Below are positions 1 to 10,195 of a stretch of DNA of 64,000 bases, piece after piece. The stretch covers positions 1,550,001 through 1,614,000 of the forward strand of contig JAHQIY010000009.1 in NCBI GenBank assembly GCA_019054805.1, written 5' to 3'. Source of the DNA: Brachionus manjavacas (Eukaryota; Rotifera; Eurotatoria; Ploima; Brachionidae). The notes below the pieces were generated by a model. That model was given only the letters and a program-made list of their open reading frames with translations, did not search any database and was not told the origin of the DNA. Each line of letters starts with the position of its first letter. The first letter of the stretch is position 1. Position numbers and translations under genes: made by a program.

Positions 1-766
1 CATAGAACTTTTTTAAAATCAGTAAAAAGATTGTGTTGGAAAAAAGTGTCAACTTTCAAATGGGACCATTTGTGCCCTAAAAGCTTAAAAATTTAAGTCG
101 CTGAGCACTTTTATTGATCTCAACTTTTTTAAATTAAAGCATTTATTTAAGTTAAATATTTTTTATTTAACAAAAACGTTTCACAAATCTAATTCTAAGG
201 AAACCTAAAGTTCGCGCGATGCAAAACTTCCACACTATCTCCAGATATGGATTTCGACCTCATTTTTGGATTCTACGTATATGAAAACCTAGGTTTAGCC
301 AAAATTTAGGGGAGGGTCAAAAAATTTTTTTGGCAAGGGGGTCTGAATCTTTACAGCCTTATATAAAGTATATCTTATTTAAGTTTTTTTATCTCAGAAT
401 TTAATCAATCGAATCTACTCGATTGACACATTTTCTGATAGAGAATTAAATGCTCTATATTCTGAGCTGGTTATCTTGAAAAAAAAAAAAAATGAAAATT
501 TTTTCGGAAAAATTTTGACATTTTTTAACTTTTTCGGGTTCTACTTTTTTGCAAACCCTATATATTTTTATACAAAATGATGGTTTATTTTTTTTATTTA
601 TTTAGTTTAAAAATTTTTATAATCTCTCAAAAAGAGTCCATTTTTTGAAAAAAAATTTTGAAAATTTTTCAAATTTAAGAAATTAAATGTTAATTTTTGA
701 CATTATAAAATTTTGAATTCATTTTAAAATTTTTAGGAATTTTTTCAGACAATTGGTAACTTAAAA
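1..766. other. AT-rich non-coding flank
   Basis: No convincing gene. Around 548-590 there is a short stretch (a 'ccctatatatttttatac' core followed by 'aaaatgatggttt') that recurs at 1,033-1,100 at the end of the transposase fragment, so this flank carries a partial copy of the same mobile-element sequence. A small inverted repeat (TCAATCGA/TCGATTGA) lies near 405-426. Confidence 0.4.
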
Positions 767-1135
767 ATGCCATTAAATAATACTCAAAAGACACTTGATC
801 TTTATTTTGTAGATGGTGAAAATATAGGGAAAAGCAAAGGGTTAAAAAGTATTGCGTTAGAATTAGGATATGATTTACCCGCAAAAATAAAATTAGAACA
901 AATTAAACAAATTCTATCTCAGCACCCGGCTTTCATGGGGTCTAAAAAACTTGAAATTCTGGGGAAAAAAAATGGAATAAAGATCATATTTGTTCCAAAA
1001 TATCACTGCGAACTAAACCCTATTGACGGCCTATGGTGTTGTCCTATATATTTTTATACAAATTCTGAAACTAGACAAAATTCTGAACAAAATGATGGTT
1101 TTACTTTTTACATTTTAGGCAATTTTTACTTTTAG
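767..1135 (+). pseudogene. DDE-superfamily transposase, C-terminal fragment
   Basis: A 122-residue open frame. Residues about 41-90 look like the end of a Tc1/mariner-like DDE_3 transposase catalytic domain: a helix-rich stretch, then GIKIIFVPKYHCELNPIDGL followed by W, matching the family hallmark P-K-[FY]-H-C-E-L-N-P-I-E-x-x-W that carries the third catalytic acid. Here that residue is Asp instead of the usual Glu. The first two catalytic aspartates are absent and the 32 residues after the motif do not continue the family, so this is a truncated relic, not an active gene. The family call rests on the motif; the boundaries are approximate. Confidence 0.6.
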
Positions 1136-2055
1136 TTTATTTATTTTTAAATATAAAACGAAAGCTTAACCAAAAGTTTAATCTTAGATAGCCAAAAAAT
1201 AAAATACGCCACAAAGATTTTGATATTTCTAGTTTTTATTAATCTCATAATTAATTTAAAAAATTTAAAATTTAAATTACATCGCAAGAATTTTAATTAT
1301 CTAAACTAAAATGAATTCTTGGATTAAGAAAGATAAAGACCCTAAGACTGTTCTTGTGTCCGCTTCACTAACTACTTTGTAAATTTTGACTGATTTCAAT
1401 TTTTTTAAAAAAGTCGAGATACTTTATACTTTAATTGATTATTATAAGCCAATTTAATATTTAAGGATGAAATTGTCAGTTAGGGTCAAATTTTAGTTGG
1501 TATTTTCTCTAAAAAGTATTCGCAACAAATTAGCTCAATACCAAATAAAAATTTTATTCAAATAGATTTTTTAAGTTTTTCGAATACGGAATTTTAATGA
1601 AATTTTTTAGAATGTCAGTTGCTTTAAGAAAATTTTCCCCAAATTTTAATTTATGAAAATAATGGTTCAAATTAACAAGCTGGCATTACTATTAAATAAG
1701 ACAAATCGAACTTTTTAATAATAGATGGGTGGTAATTAACTGCACTCATATTTTTTAATAAATTTTTTATTTTTTTGAAAAATATAAATAAAACTAATAA
1801 TTTAGCTGAGCCACGAGGGAATATAGGGTTGATTCTTGATCAAATTTATTTTAAATTTGTGGTATTAATACAAGTAAAATTGAGTCCAAATTGTCTGATT
1901 GATTCGATTGGGAATTTTTTCAACATTATTTATCAAAATCCAGAAAAATCATAAAATCTGCACAATTCTTTGAAAATTACTCAAAATACGCTATTTTTAC
2001 AATTTACGTAAAAGTATGTAAAATTTGGTCATTTTAAAATCATATTTTAACAAAA
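1136..2055. other. AT-rich intergenic region
   Basis: No open frame, RNA gene or clear repeat could be supported here; only A/T-rich sequence with homopolymer runs. Confidence 0.4.
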
Positions 2056-2059
2056 ATTA

Positions 2060-2800
2060 CCGTCGACCATCATGTTAAATCAATATTGTAATGACTGCAT
2101 ATCAAATTAGCAAGTATTAAAATAAAACATTTAAAATAACAATATCAAAATAACCAAAAAAAAAATAACAAGTGTCAAAACAACTAATTGAAAATAGCGT
2201 GCATCAAAATAACATCACTTTTACATGTTGTTCAAAATAACAAATAAATTAAAATCTAATCAAAATAACATAATACTAATTAAAAATTACGAATGGAGAG
2301 TTTGACTCAATCTATTAATTCTTTAACACTTTAAAAGCCTGTTAAAGCTTTTATTACATTATCACAGAAAAAAGGAAAACTTTTTTTTTAATGACAGGAA
2401 AAAGAGCTCGAGCTCAAGCCACTTAAAATTATTATAAACTATTGAAAAGGAAAACAAATAATTCTTTTTTTCTTTTTTTAATTTTGTAAAATTCTTATAT
2501 TAAAATATTAAAAATTTTTTTTTGTATTAAATAAATGAAGTATTAATCAGTCGATTACGATAAGGGCGCAAGCCTGTTTATTAACATGATTTGCTGATTC
2601 TATTGATTTAACTATTTACTTTTTTTATGTCATTTTAATAAAGATATTTTGATACTATTATTTTGATATTCGTTATTTTGATTAAGTCATTTTGACACTT
2701 GTCATTTTAATGTAATGTTTTTTTAATCTTGTTTTTTTGAAACAGTGTCAATTTGATACATTTATTTTAATAACTGGTATTTTGATAATTTACCATTGTA
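2060..2800. repeat. Fold-back element built from degenerate TCAAAATAAC-like repeats
   Basis: The left part (about 2,075-2,290) carries many copies of a TCAAAATAAC-like decamer with variants; the right part (about 2,620-2,795) carries the same decamer in the opposite orientation (ATTTTGATA, GTCATTTTGA). The outermost segments also pair: ATATCAAATTAGCAAGTATT near 2,097 against the complement of the segment ending near 2,797. Subterminal repeats in inverted orientation around an AT-rich core are typical of non-autonomous fold-back DNA transposons (MITE-like). No coding capacity. Exact ends and a target-site duplication could not be fixed. Confidence 0.45.
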
Positions 2801-3484
2801 ATTTAAAAAAAAAATGAAATTATCATCATAATTTTTAATTTTCATTACTTTTACTACAAATTAATGATTTTGAGGTGACAATAAAAATCAAAATCTTGAA
2901 CTATGGCACCAAAATCGGAAGGAAGTTCCAGACGATTATGACAAACCGTTTAGTCCAAATCTCATCATCAAGCTGATGTCAACTATGAGACAACGTTTCA
3001 ATTTAAATTCATTCCATACAATCATAAAGAATGACATTATTAAATAGCTTTATTAGAACTAAAACCTATCTATAAAATAGGTTTCATTTTGTCAATTTTA
3101 TTAAATAGTCAAAATTATTAAATAGTCATCTCAACATTTATATATTTGTCAGTCGTTTAGTTTTTTTGTCAGATTAATTAGTTTTTCAGCTAAAATAGAT
3201 TAAATTTGTCACCACTTTTAGTTATTTTTGCCATCTTAAAAAAAATAAATTTGTCACCTCCAAAAAATTTAAGCCATTTTTAAAAAGATTTAAGTGCGGA
3301 TCAATTAAAAAAATTAAGCGAATTTACCTTTAATTACATACTAAACAATAATCTTTTTGGTTTATTTTTCATACATATGTACAGAATTTCAAAAATTTCA
3401 CTTAGATTATACGAGACAATAATGAATTTTTCAAAATAGAATTCTTCGGAAGTTAGAGAATGTTTTCTTAATTTTTATGAATTT
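2801..3484. other. AT-rich region upstream of the SLC5 gene fragment
   Basis: Contains loose TTTGTCA/TTTTTGTCA repeats between about 3,085 and 3,260, but no open frame. The N-terminal exons expected for the SLC5 gene that starts near 3,485 are not seen here. Confidence 0.4.
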
Positions 3485-4738
3485 TTGCCAAAAGATTTTA
3501 AAAAATATTTAAAAATAGATTTTATTTTATTTAAAAAAAGAGCATTATTGGTTAATCTTGTAGGTGTGCTTTTCCTTCAAACATTAATTTGTCTATGTGG
3601 TTTGATCGCCTATGCCAAATATTACGATTGTGATATTTTGACAGTTGGTACTTTGAAAAAAGGAGAACAAGTAAAAAATGTTATTTAACTTTGTTTTCCT
3701 TAATTTTTAATCTTGAAATTAAGATTTTGCCCTTTTTGGTATTGGATATCTTGGGTCAATTTCATGGATTTCCTGGGCTTTTTGTGGCAACAATTTACAG
3801 CGCTGCTCTGAGGTAGATTTTCGAGAATCATTCTGAACATTCATAAAAATTAAATTAAAAAAGCACAATTTCAACAGGTATGAACTCTCTGGCAGCAGTA
3901 TGCATTACAGATTTTGTGAAGCCTTTTTATCAAAAACAATATGGCATTTCATTGTCAGAAAATACATCCACCTTTACAACCAAAGCCATTGGTATGAATT
4001 TTTTTTTGAATTTTTAGAATGATATCTGATTATATAATTTAAAGCATTATTTTTTGGATTAGCTGCAATTGGAATGGCGTTTTCTTGCCAATTTTTTGGT
4101 AATACTGTGATGCAGCTTACTTCAAGTATTTTCGGTCTGTTGGGTGGACCTCTTCTTGGAGTCATTTCTCTTGGAATGTTTGTGAAAAAAGCAAACTGGG
4201 TTGTGAGTTTTCTAAATTTAGAAATGTAATAAGAAAAATTATCTATTTATTTATTTTTTAATTTCAAGGGAGCGATAGTTGGATTAATTCTAAGCACAAT
4301 TGGTAGTATTTATTTGGGCGTCATTGGAATACTCTACAACAAACCCAGTGGTCTCAAACCTGTTTCGACAATTGGATGTAACATAACAACCAACACGACG
4401 ACTGAAAATTTAATCTCTCCGATTGAAAATGAAAATGGGTAAATTTTAAAAAATTTCATTTAATTGAAACTTATATTTTAATTTATCAAAGTTCATTTTT
4501 ATCACAGTTGTCATATCTTTATTATTCCTTGTGTGCTTGTATAATTACATATTTTTTTGGTATTGTTATTAGTGTACTTGTTGAAAAAATGAAATGGATT
4601 GAAATAAAACCTATTAAGCCTGAATATTTGTTTAATTTAAATGCATGGAATGAAAAAAAATTTGGTCAAAATAAAGTTGATGCTAAATTTAAACAAAAAT
4701 CATTTGAACTTAGAGAAGATAATTCAGTTAAATTTTAA
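3485..4738 (+). pseudogene. Sodium-coupled solute transporter (SLC5 family, SMCT/SMVT-like), 5'-truncated
   Basis: Successive exons give the C-terminal half of an SLC5 symporter. Exon pieces: about 3,485-3,670 (KKRALLVNLVGVLFLQ... CGLIAYAKYYDCD), 3,724-3,812 (LDILGQFHGFPGLFVATIYS), about 3,878-3,991 (MNSLAAVCITDFVKPFY), 4,045-4,202 (LAAIGMAFSCQFFGNTVMQL, then GLLGGPLLGVISLGMF), 4,269-4,438 and 4,508-4,738. These match the 'GLPGLFVA..SAALS..SG.NSLAAV..DF.KP' and 'GLLGGPLLG.F.LG' regions of SLC5A8/A12/A6 proteins, which move monocarboxylates or vitamins with Na+ across the plasma membrane. Most introns have GT-AG ends. The first seven or so membrane helices are missing, the first exon piece has no ATG at its start, and the 3,812/3,878 junction does not keep the frame and drops about five conserved residues. 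I infer a decayed or rearranged gene; an upstream part elsewhere or sequence error is possible. Confidence 0.7.
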
Positions 4739-5245
4739 ATTTAATAATTTTTATGTACTATTTTAATCAAAAACTTAAATAAAATTGCTTTTCTCAAATT
4801 TTTGTTTTATTTAGTTTTAACATATAAAAGAATTTAAAAAATCAAAAATGTTTTTAATTTAATTTTTTGAGAGAAATCAAAGAAAATAATTATTTCGAAT
4901 CATCAATTTTTTTAAAAATTGTTTTTACTTTTTTGGCAGGAAAAAAACGGATTTTTCCTTGTCAAATTTCATAAAATTACAATTACACTTTTATATTTTT
5001 CTTAAATAAAGAAAAAATATTTTTTTTCAAAAAAAGAAAAAAAAATTTAAGTGCTTGATATCGATACAACTAAACGATAGACATTTTGAATCGATACTTA
5101 TGAAATTCACAATTTTAAAAAATTTACTCCACAAATTTTTCAAAAAATTTTAATCTTTTAATCCAAGTCTTAATCAGAGTATGCAAAACTGCAATCATAA
5201 CTTTGATCCCTAGAAAAACTTCACAAACAAACATCCATATATTTA
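4739..5245. other. AT-rich intergenic region
   Basis: Long poly-A/poly-T tracts and no coding signal. It may include the 3' UTR of the SLC5 gene (AATAAA-like signals just after the stop). Confidence 0.35.
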
Positions 5246-5249
5246 AAAA

Positions 5250-5612
5250 CCAATTATTAGTAGTAGTAGTTTTGACTGTAGCTGGCTAGCCAGCCAGTGT
5301 GCTGATAAGGCACACTAAGACAGCAGATGTAATTGATTGCTGCTCATCCGGCAATCAATGCCTTCTTTAAAGCTGTTAACTTTGGGGGCTTAAACTAATT
5401 GATTTGGCAGTACGTTCCATATGTTAGCGATTCTGTTGAAAAAAGTTGTCTCTATGTTGGAACCTCGAAATTTCTTTGAGACCTCTTCCTTGTATTTTGG
5501 TGGCATTAAAATTATTGCTTTTTTCAACCAATTCTATTCCATTCATGAGCTTGTATAATAGAAATAAATTACCTCTTTTTCTTCTTTCCACTAGATTTGA
5601 AATAAAGATCAA
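5250..5612 (-). mobile_element. Non-LTR retrotransposon (LINE) 3' end, reverse transcriptase C-terminus
   Basis: On the minus strand the reading frame gives LVERRKRGNLFLLYKLMNGI and, further on, FFQQNRIANIWNVLPNQLV, then after one stop APKVNSFKEGID. This is the conserved C-terminal block of CR1/Jockey-type ORF2 proteins (RRxRGDL..KILNG...FF.NRV.N.WN.LP...V.A.S.NSFK..LD). It is followed by a (TAG/CTA)n tail at about 5,259-5,272, as often seen at the 3' end of such LINEs. 5'-truncated and broken by an in-frame stop, so dead. Confidence 0.7.
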
Positions 5613-5682
5613 ATAATCGAATGTGGATCAAGATCAAAAAGTGGTGAAAAAACTTTTAAATATGTTTATTCAAGATTGAAAG

Positions 5683-5957
5683 AGGAAAGGAAGAGGAAAG
5701 GAAGAGGAAAGGAAGAGGAAAGGAAGAGGAAAGGAAGAGGAAAGGAAGAGGAAAGGAAGAGGAAAGGAAGAGGAAAGGAAGAGGAAAGGAAGAGGAAAGG
5801 AAGAGGAAAGGAAGAGGAAAGGAAGAGGAAAGGAAGAGGAAAGGAAGAGGAAAGGAAGAGGAAAGGAAGAGGAAAGGAAGAGGAAAGGAAGAGGAAAGGA
5901 AGAGGAAAGGAAGAGGAAAGGAAGAGGAAAGGAAGAGGAAAGGAAGAGGAAAGGAAA
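5683..5957. repeat. All-purine 11-bp minisatellite (AGGAAAGGAAG)n
   Basis: About 25 near-perfect copies of an 11-bp unit with only A and G on the plus strand. Because the unit length is not a multiple of three and no T occurs, every plus-strand frame is open, giving a meaningless Arg/Lys/Glu/Gly repeat. A mirror-like polypurine tract of this size can form triplex (H-) DNA. Confidence 0.95.
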
Positions 5958-7053
5958 GAAATCGATGAAGTTAGTTTTAGGATGTACTGTATCTAAATCT
6001 TGGCTTTCTATGGTCACAAAACAGAGAAGACCTCTAAAGCTTTTGAAAGGACCTGACATGACGGTAAAATTTGATTTTATGATTGCCACGTTACACAAGT
6101 TGAAATGAAGATATCAGATGAAATATCTTTTAAAATGGTCTTTTCAAAATATAACAAGAAAAATGATGACCTAAACCCTAAGAATCTATGGAAATAATAA
6201 ATCATAAGACAAAAAGAAACCAAATTTTGTGGAATAAATTTTTCTTCTAAATTAAATTTAAATCAATGATGAATTAAACTACAGAACACTTTAGTTTAAT
6301 CAATGATAATAAATTAAATTAATATTTGTTCAATTATAGTCAATTAAAGAATTTTCTATCTTCAGTTAAGATTAAGTTTTTGAGACTTTTATCCTTCCGT
6401 ATTTTGACAATTGCTCTACGCTTTTATGCTATTTTTCAAAAGAAGCAAAATATGAATAAGCTAAGAGTTATTAAATTTCTATCATAAAACTTTTAAATGT
6501 AAAGCTTGAAGCGAACAGCTTTAATGAAATAAATAACGCTTTAGAAATGAATGGACTTTTTTCATTTCTAAAGCAAAATGAAGATAAAAAACTTTGAATA
6601 TTTTTACTCAAGATTAATAATTTCTTTTGTCATCAAGAGATCAATCTTTTTAAGCTTTAAATTTTCAATAGCATAAATTTAGTTTTTATAGATTTTGTTT
6701 CAAAATTCGAATTACTTAACTTAAATAACTTGTTGGTAAATTTGATCAAAACTAGATTTGAAATAAAGATCAATAAATCTATTAAATCTATGAAATATAT
6801 TTAAACTATTAAATCAATAAATCTACTCAATTTTTATAATTTACAAATTTTTAATTTAAATGTTTTTTTATCAATAATGAATTTAATAAATGGGGTGTTA
6901 AACAGTCTAGAGCACATGAAGCGAGCTTCCAAATTTACTTAAAAAATGTCGGCATATTCAAAAAACAAGAAAGCGCACAAATAATTACAAAAAATAATTA
7001 TTTTAGTTCGGAAAATTTTATTCTAATAAATTTTTTTTAAATCTCTAAGTTAT
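5958..7053. other. Intergenic region with one strong hairpin
   Basis: No gene seen. A perfect 14-bp inverted repeat (GCTTTAGAAATGAA / TTCATTTCTAAAGC) with a 9-nt loop lies at 6,538-6,574. A 23-nt segment at 6,751-6,773 is identical to 5,590-5,612. Confidence 0.45.
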
Positions 7054-8970
7054 TTATTTTAAATTTTGAGAATTTTCTTTGAAATGTTTTTGACATAGTC
7101 GTCTGCTTCTTGATCTATTTAACTTGACCTGAGTGATACTGAGCTTTTCAGTTTTGTCTTTTTTTCGATCCAATGGATCATAGAATTTTATTTTATTCAA
7201 CGAAATATTTAAATGAAAGCAGCTTACTCTACTATTAGGATTCACAGTCCACTTACCAATAGTTCCACTATCTGAAACAGTAATCAATTCATCATTTAAT
7301 GATTTAAATAAACTATACTCAGTATTTCTATCTCGAAAGATTCCAAAACAAGCCCCCTTCTCTATTTCATAAACCTGAATCCATCCAGTAGTACCATCAA
7401 CTCGTACCAGTTCATTTTTTGTCAAACACATGGGCCTCATTTTGGAAAGATTCGATTGAAATTCATCGCATATTTTAAAAATTATGTTCAATTCATAATC
7501 AAAAACAATGATTTTATTTTTATCATTTTGAGTCACAATTCTTTTTTTTTCTTTTACAATTTTTATTTTTTTTACCGAATCCAAATAGAAGCTGTCATTG
7601 TATTCAAATTGCCTGATCGGATTTTGGCATTCGGTCAAGTTCCATACAATAACTTGGTCTAAATTTGAACCAGCTATCAATTGGGTGTCTGATAGGAAAG
7701 CAGCTGATTGCACATATCCGGCATGACCAAACAAACAAATTTTCATAATACCACTTTCTAAGCACCATAGTTCGACTTGGTCTGAATTTTCTCTAACAAT
7801 AGCGACGCCGATTTTTTCCGAATATTTAATAATTGAAATTTTTGAACTAGGGTCAATTAAAAGATCAATTTTTTTTGTTATTTTATAAGAATTATTTTCA
7901 CAAATTAAAAGATTCAATTTTCCTTTTAAATAAAAAATAATTCTATTTTGAGAAATTTTTTTTAGTTTTAATTGACAACTGATCATATTTTCAAAAAAGT
8001 GTGGTATGATTCTTTTGATGCGTCTGACTCTAGAATAGTCTATTTCCCAGATTGAGAGTGTATTGTTGGTCTCGGCAGTCACCAGATGTCCATTAGCAAG
8101 AACCATAAAGTCGAAAATTTCCAATTTGAGTATTTCGTCTTTGGGAAATGTACCATCTACAATTAGATCTTGATCAATCATTAAACAATTCAATTTTAGA
8201 TTTTGGTCAATAATGAAAATATTAATTCCTAAATCTGATCTCAAATCAATTGATAGTCTGTCAACGATCTTTAAAAAAATAAATTTTTAAAAAATTTTAG
8301 TTAATGTTATCACTTTTTCATATATCTTAATCAAATTCGACGGAACCTCTGATCTAAGAGGCTCTAAATCAATAAAAGAATTTGAAAATGAATTATTTTT
8401 AATCCTATTTATGTAGATGTCAATAGATTTTGAATTCAAAAAACTAGATGATCTCTTGGCTTCGACATTGAGGATTTTCTCAATATCAGGGTTTGGTAAT
8501 TCCTCGGTATCGTAATTTTTAACCAAATTAAGGTTGCTGAATTTTAATTGAGGTCTTTGACATGATGTTGAGAAACAAGTGTTGATTTTTTCAGTGAGAA
8601 ATCGAATTTTTTGATCCAAATCAATAAAATCTAAATTGATCAAATTTAATTTTTCAATCAACTGATTCAAATTCATATCGTCAAAATTGTCATATGTGTT
8701 TAGGAGTTTTATGGGCTCAATAACACCGAGAATACTTGGATCAAATTTTGCAAGAATTTTTTCAATTTTTTCCACTTGTCTTTCGAAATGACTGTCTATT
8801 TCCTGACTTAAGAAATCATAATAGCTTTCCAGAATACTTTGAGATATCTGGTGAAAGACCCGGAAATTGGTGTAGAAAATTTTGATTGAATTAGAAAAAA
8901 TAGTCTTGGAACTAAGGTTCATGAAAAGTTTACTTGAGCTTTCAGAAAAGCCATCCATTATTTCATCCAT
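7054..8970 (-). CDS. WD40-repeat protein with N-terminal coiled-coil region
   Basis: Two exons on the minus strand: 8,970-8,314 (219 codons) and 8,268-7,054, joined in phase across a 45-nt GT-AG intron (8,313-8,269), for a predicted 623-residue protein. Exon 1 is helical with heptad-like stretches (HFERQVEKIEKILAKF region). Exon 2 contains several degenerate WD40 units, recognisable as GHLVTAETNNTLSIWEID, GHAGYVQSAAFLSDTQLIAG followed by SNLDQVIVWNL, and ELITVSDSGTIGKWTV, i.e. the GH...[hydrophobic]...D..[IV].[IV]W pattern. The architecture resembles TRIM-like or scaffold proteins in which a coiled coil precedes a beta-propeller, but no RING or B-box is visible. Function not assigned; probably a protein-interaction scaffold. 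Confidence 0.75.
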
Positions 8971-9449
8971 TAAACAAAAAAAAAAAGAAAATGGAAAAAT
9001 TATACAAAATTATTTAAAATAAGTTGCTTAGTGCAAAAAAAATTAATTTTTGAAAAAGCACAGGAAAATTTAAATTTTTTTAATAATAGATATTTGAATA
9101 AATATTAAATTATTAAATTAAATTTGTTTCACACTAATTTAAATATCAATTATATATTATTTACGAAAATGTGTGCTTACATTTTTGATGAAATTTAAAA
9201 AAAATCAAATAAAAATTCAAAAATATTTATTTTCATTTCTTAATCAATAAATTTTTTTAACATTTATTTTTCATGTATATATTTTTTTCAATAATTTATT
9301 CATTTGTTTATCTGTAGCGAGCTTATGCTCTTCAGAATTTCAAAAAATTTAGTTAAATAAGATAAGAAAAAAAAAAGGAAAAATTAAATAAGTCTAAAGA
9401 AAATTATAAACGATATGTTGAAAAAGCTACAGATAAGACATGCTTAAAT
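8971..9449. other. AT-rich intergenic region
   Basis: Upstream region of the WD40 gene (minus strand); no feature beyond A/T-rich sequence. Confidence 0.4.
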
Positions 9450-9960
9450 ATTTCATAATTCAGGAAAAAAAGAGGAATAGAGTTGGAAATTCGATATATC
9501 TTGATTCAAAGCCTTCTATATATGCTTCCACCAGTCTTACGACCAATGGAACAGAATTACTCAATCCTGCCCTGGCATATCTCTCACTCAACACAAAAAG
9601 TCGATTTAAAGCTGTTAGTAGTTTAAACTTAAAATAAAATCGAACTAACTGCTGAATTTCGCATAACTTGTATTTTTTTATCAAATTCTGAGAATGAATT
9701 AAACAAGAAAAAGAATAATCCAGGATTGATCTACTATGGTTTTATAAAGATTACTTGATTTTTTTGGTTTTAGACCCCATTTTCTATTTAAGAGATATTT
9801 TATTAAGTTAAGTCTTGAATTACCGCGTTCTTTTAACTCATCCACCGTTGGACAAAATGTAAGTTTTGAGTCAAATGTGATTCCTAAAAATTTGACTTTT
9901 TCCTCTTTATTAAGATTAAGATTAATTTTTACATTTGTTTTTTTCTCTAATTAAAATGAA
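9450..9960 (-). mobile_element. LINE relic: reverse transcriptase post-palm region
   Basis: Read on the minus strand from about 9,930, one frame gives EEKVKFLGITFDSKLTF then ELKERGNSRLNLIKYL...NRKWGLKPKKSSNLYKTIVDQS, the region after the RT palm of Jockey-like ORF2 (VKFLGI.FD.KLTF..H...LK.RC..RLN.IK.L....WG......LYK). After frame breaks, 9,684-9,460 gives LSERYARAGLSNSVPLVVRL, which fits the very C-terminal segment of the same kind of protein. Several frameshifts and stops; dead copy. It differs from the LINE at 5,250-5,612. Confidence 0.65.
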
Positions 9961-10195
9961 CACAAAATTTGGGCAATTTTTCAAAAAGAAAAGAAATTAA
10001 AAAAGAATAATTTTTTTTTCATAAATTAGATAGATATTTCAAACAATAATGCAAAAAAATGTAAATTTGAAACATCATAGGAGCGCCAAAAATACATAAA
10101 AGCAAAAAAAAAATTTAAATTAAATTAAAACCAAAACAAATCAAAACAAAAAATTCTATCAGTCCTCGGTAAATTGTACACTTTTTAAGTTTTAT
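9961..10195. other. AT-rich spacer, 3' of the nucleoporin-like gene
   Basis: Poly-A-rich sequence, probably the 3' UTR of the minus-strand gene that ends at 10,196. Nothing else seen. Confidence 0.35.

Noticed and set aside
5676-5996. Open frames on both strands over the purine array (Arg/Lys/Glu-rich and Ser/Phe/Pro/Leu-rich proteins)
   Set aside because: They arise only because the 11-bp all-purine repeat contains no stop codon; no conserved domain or splice context.
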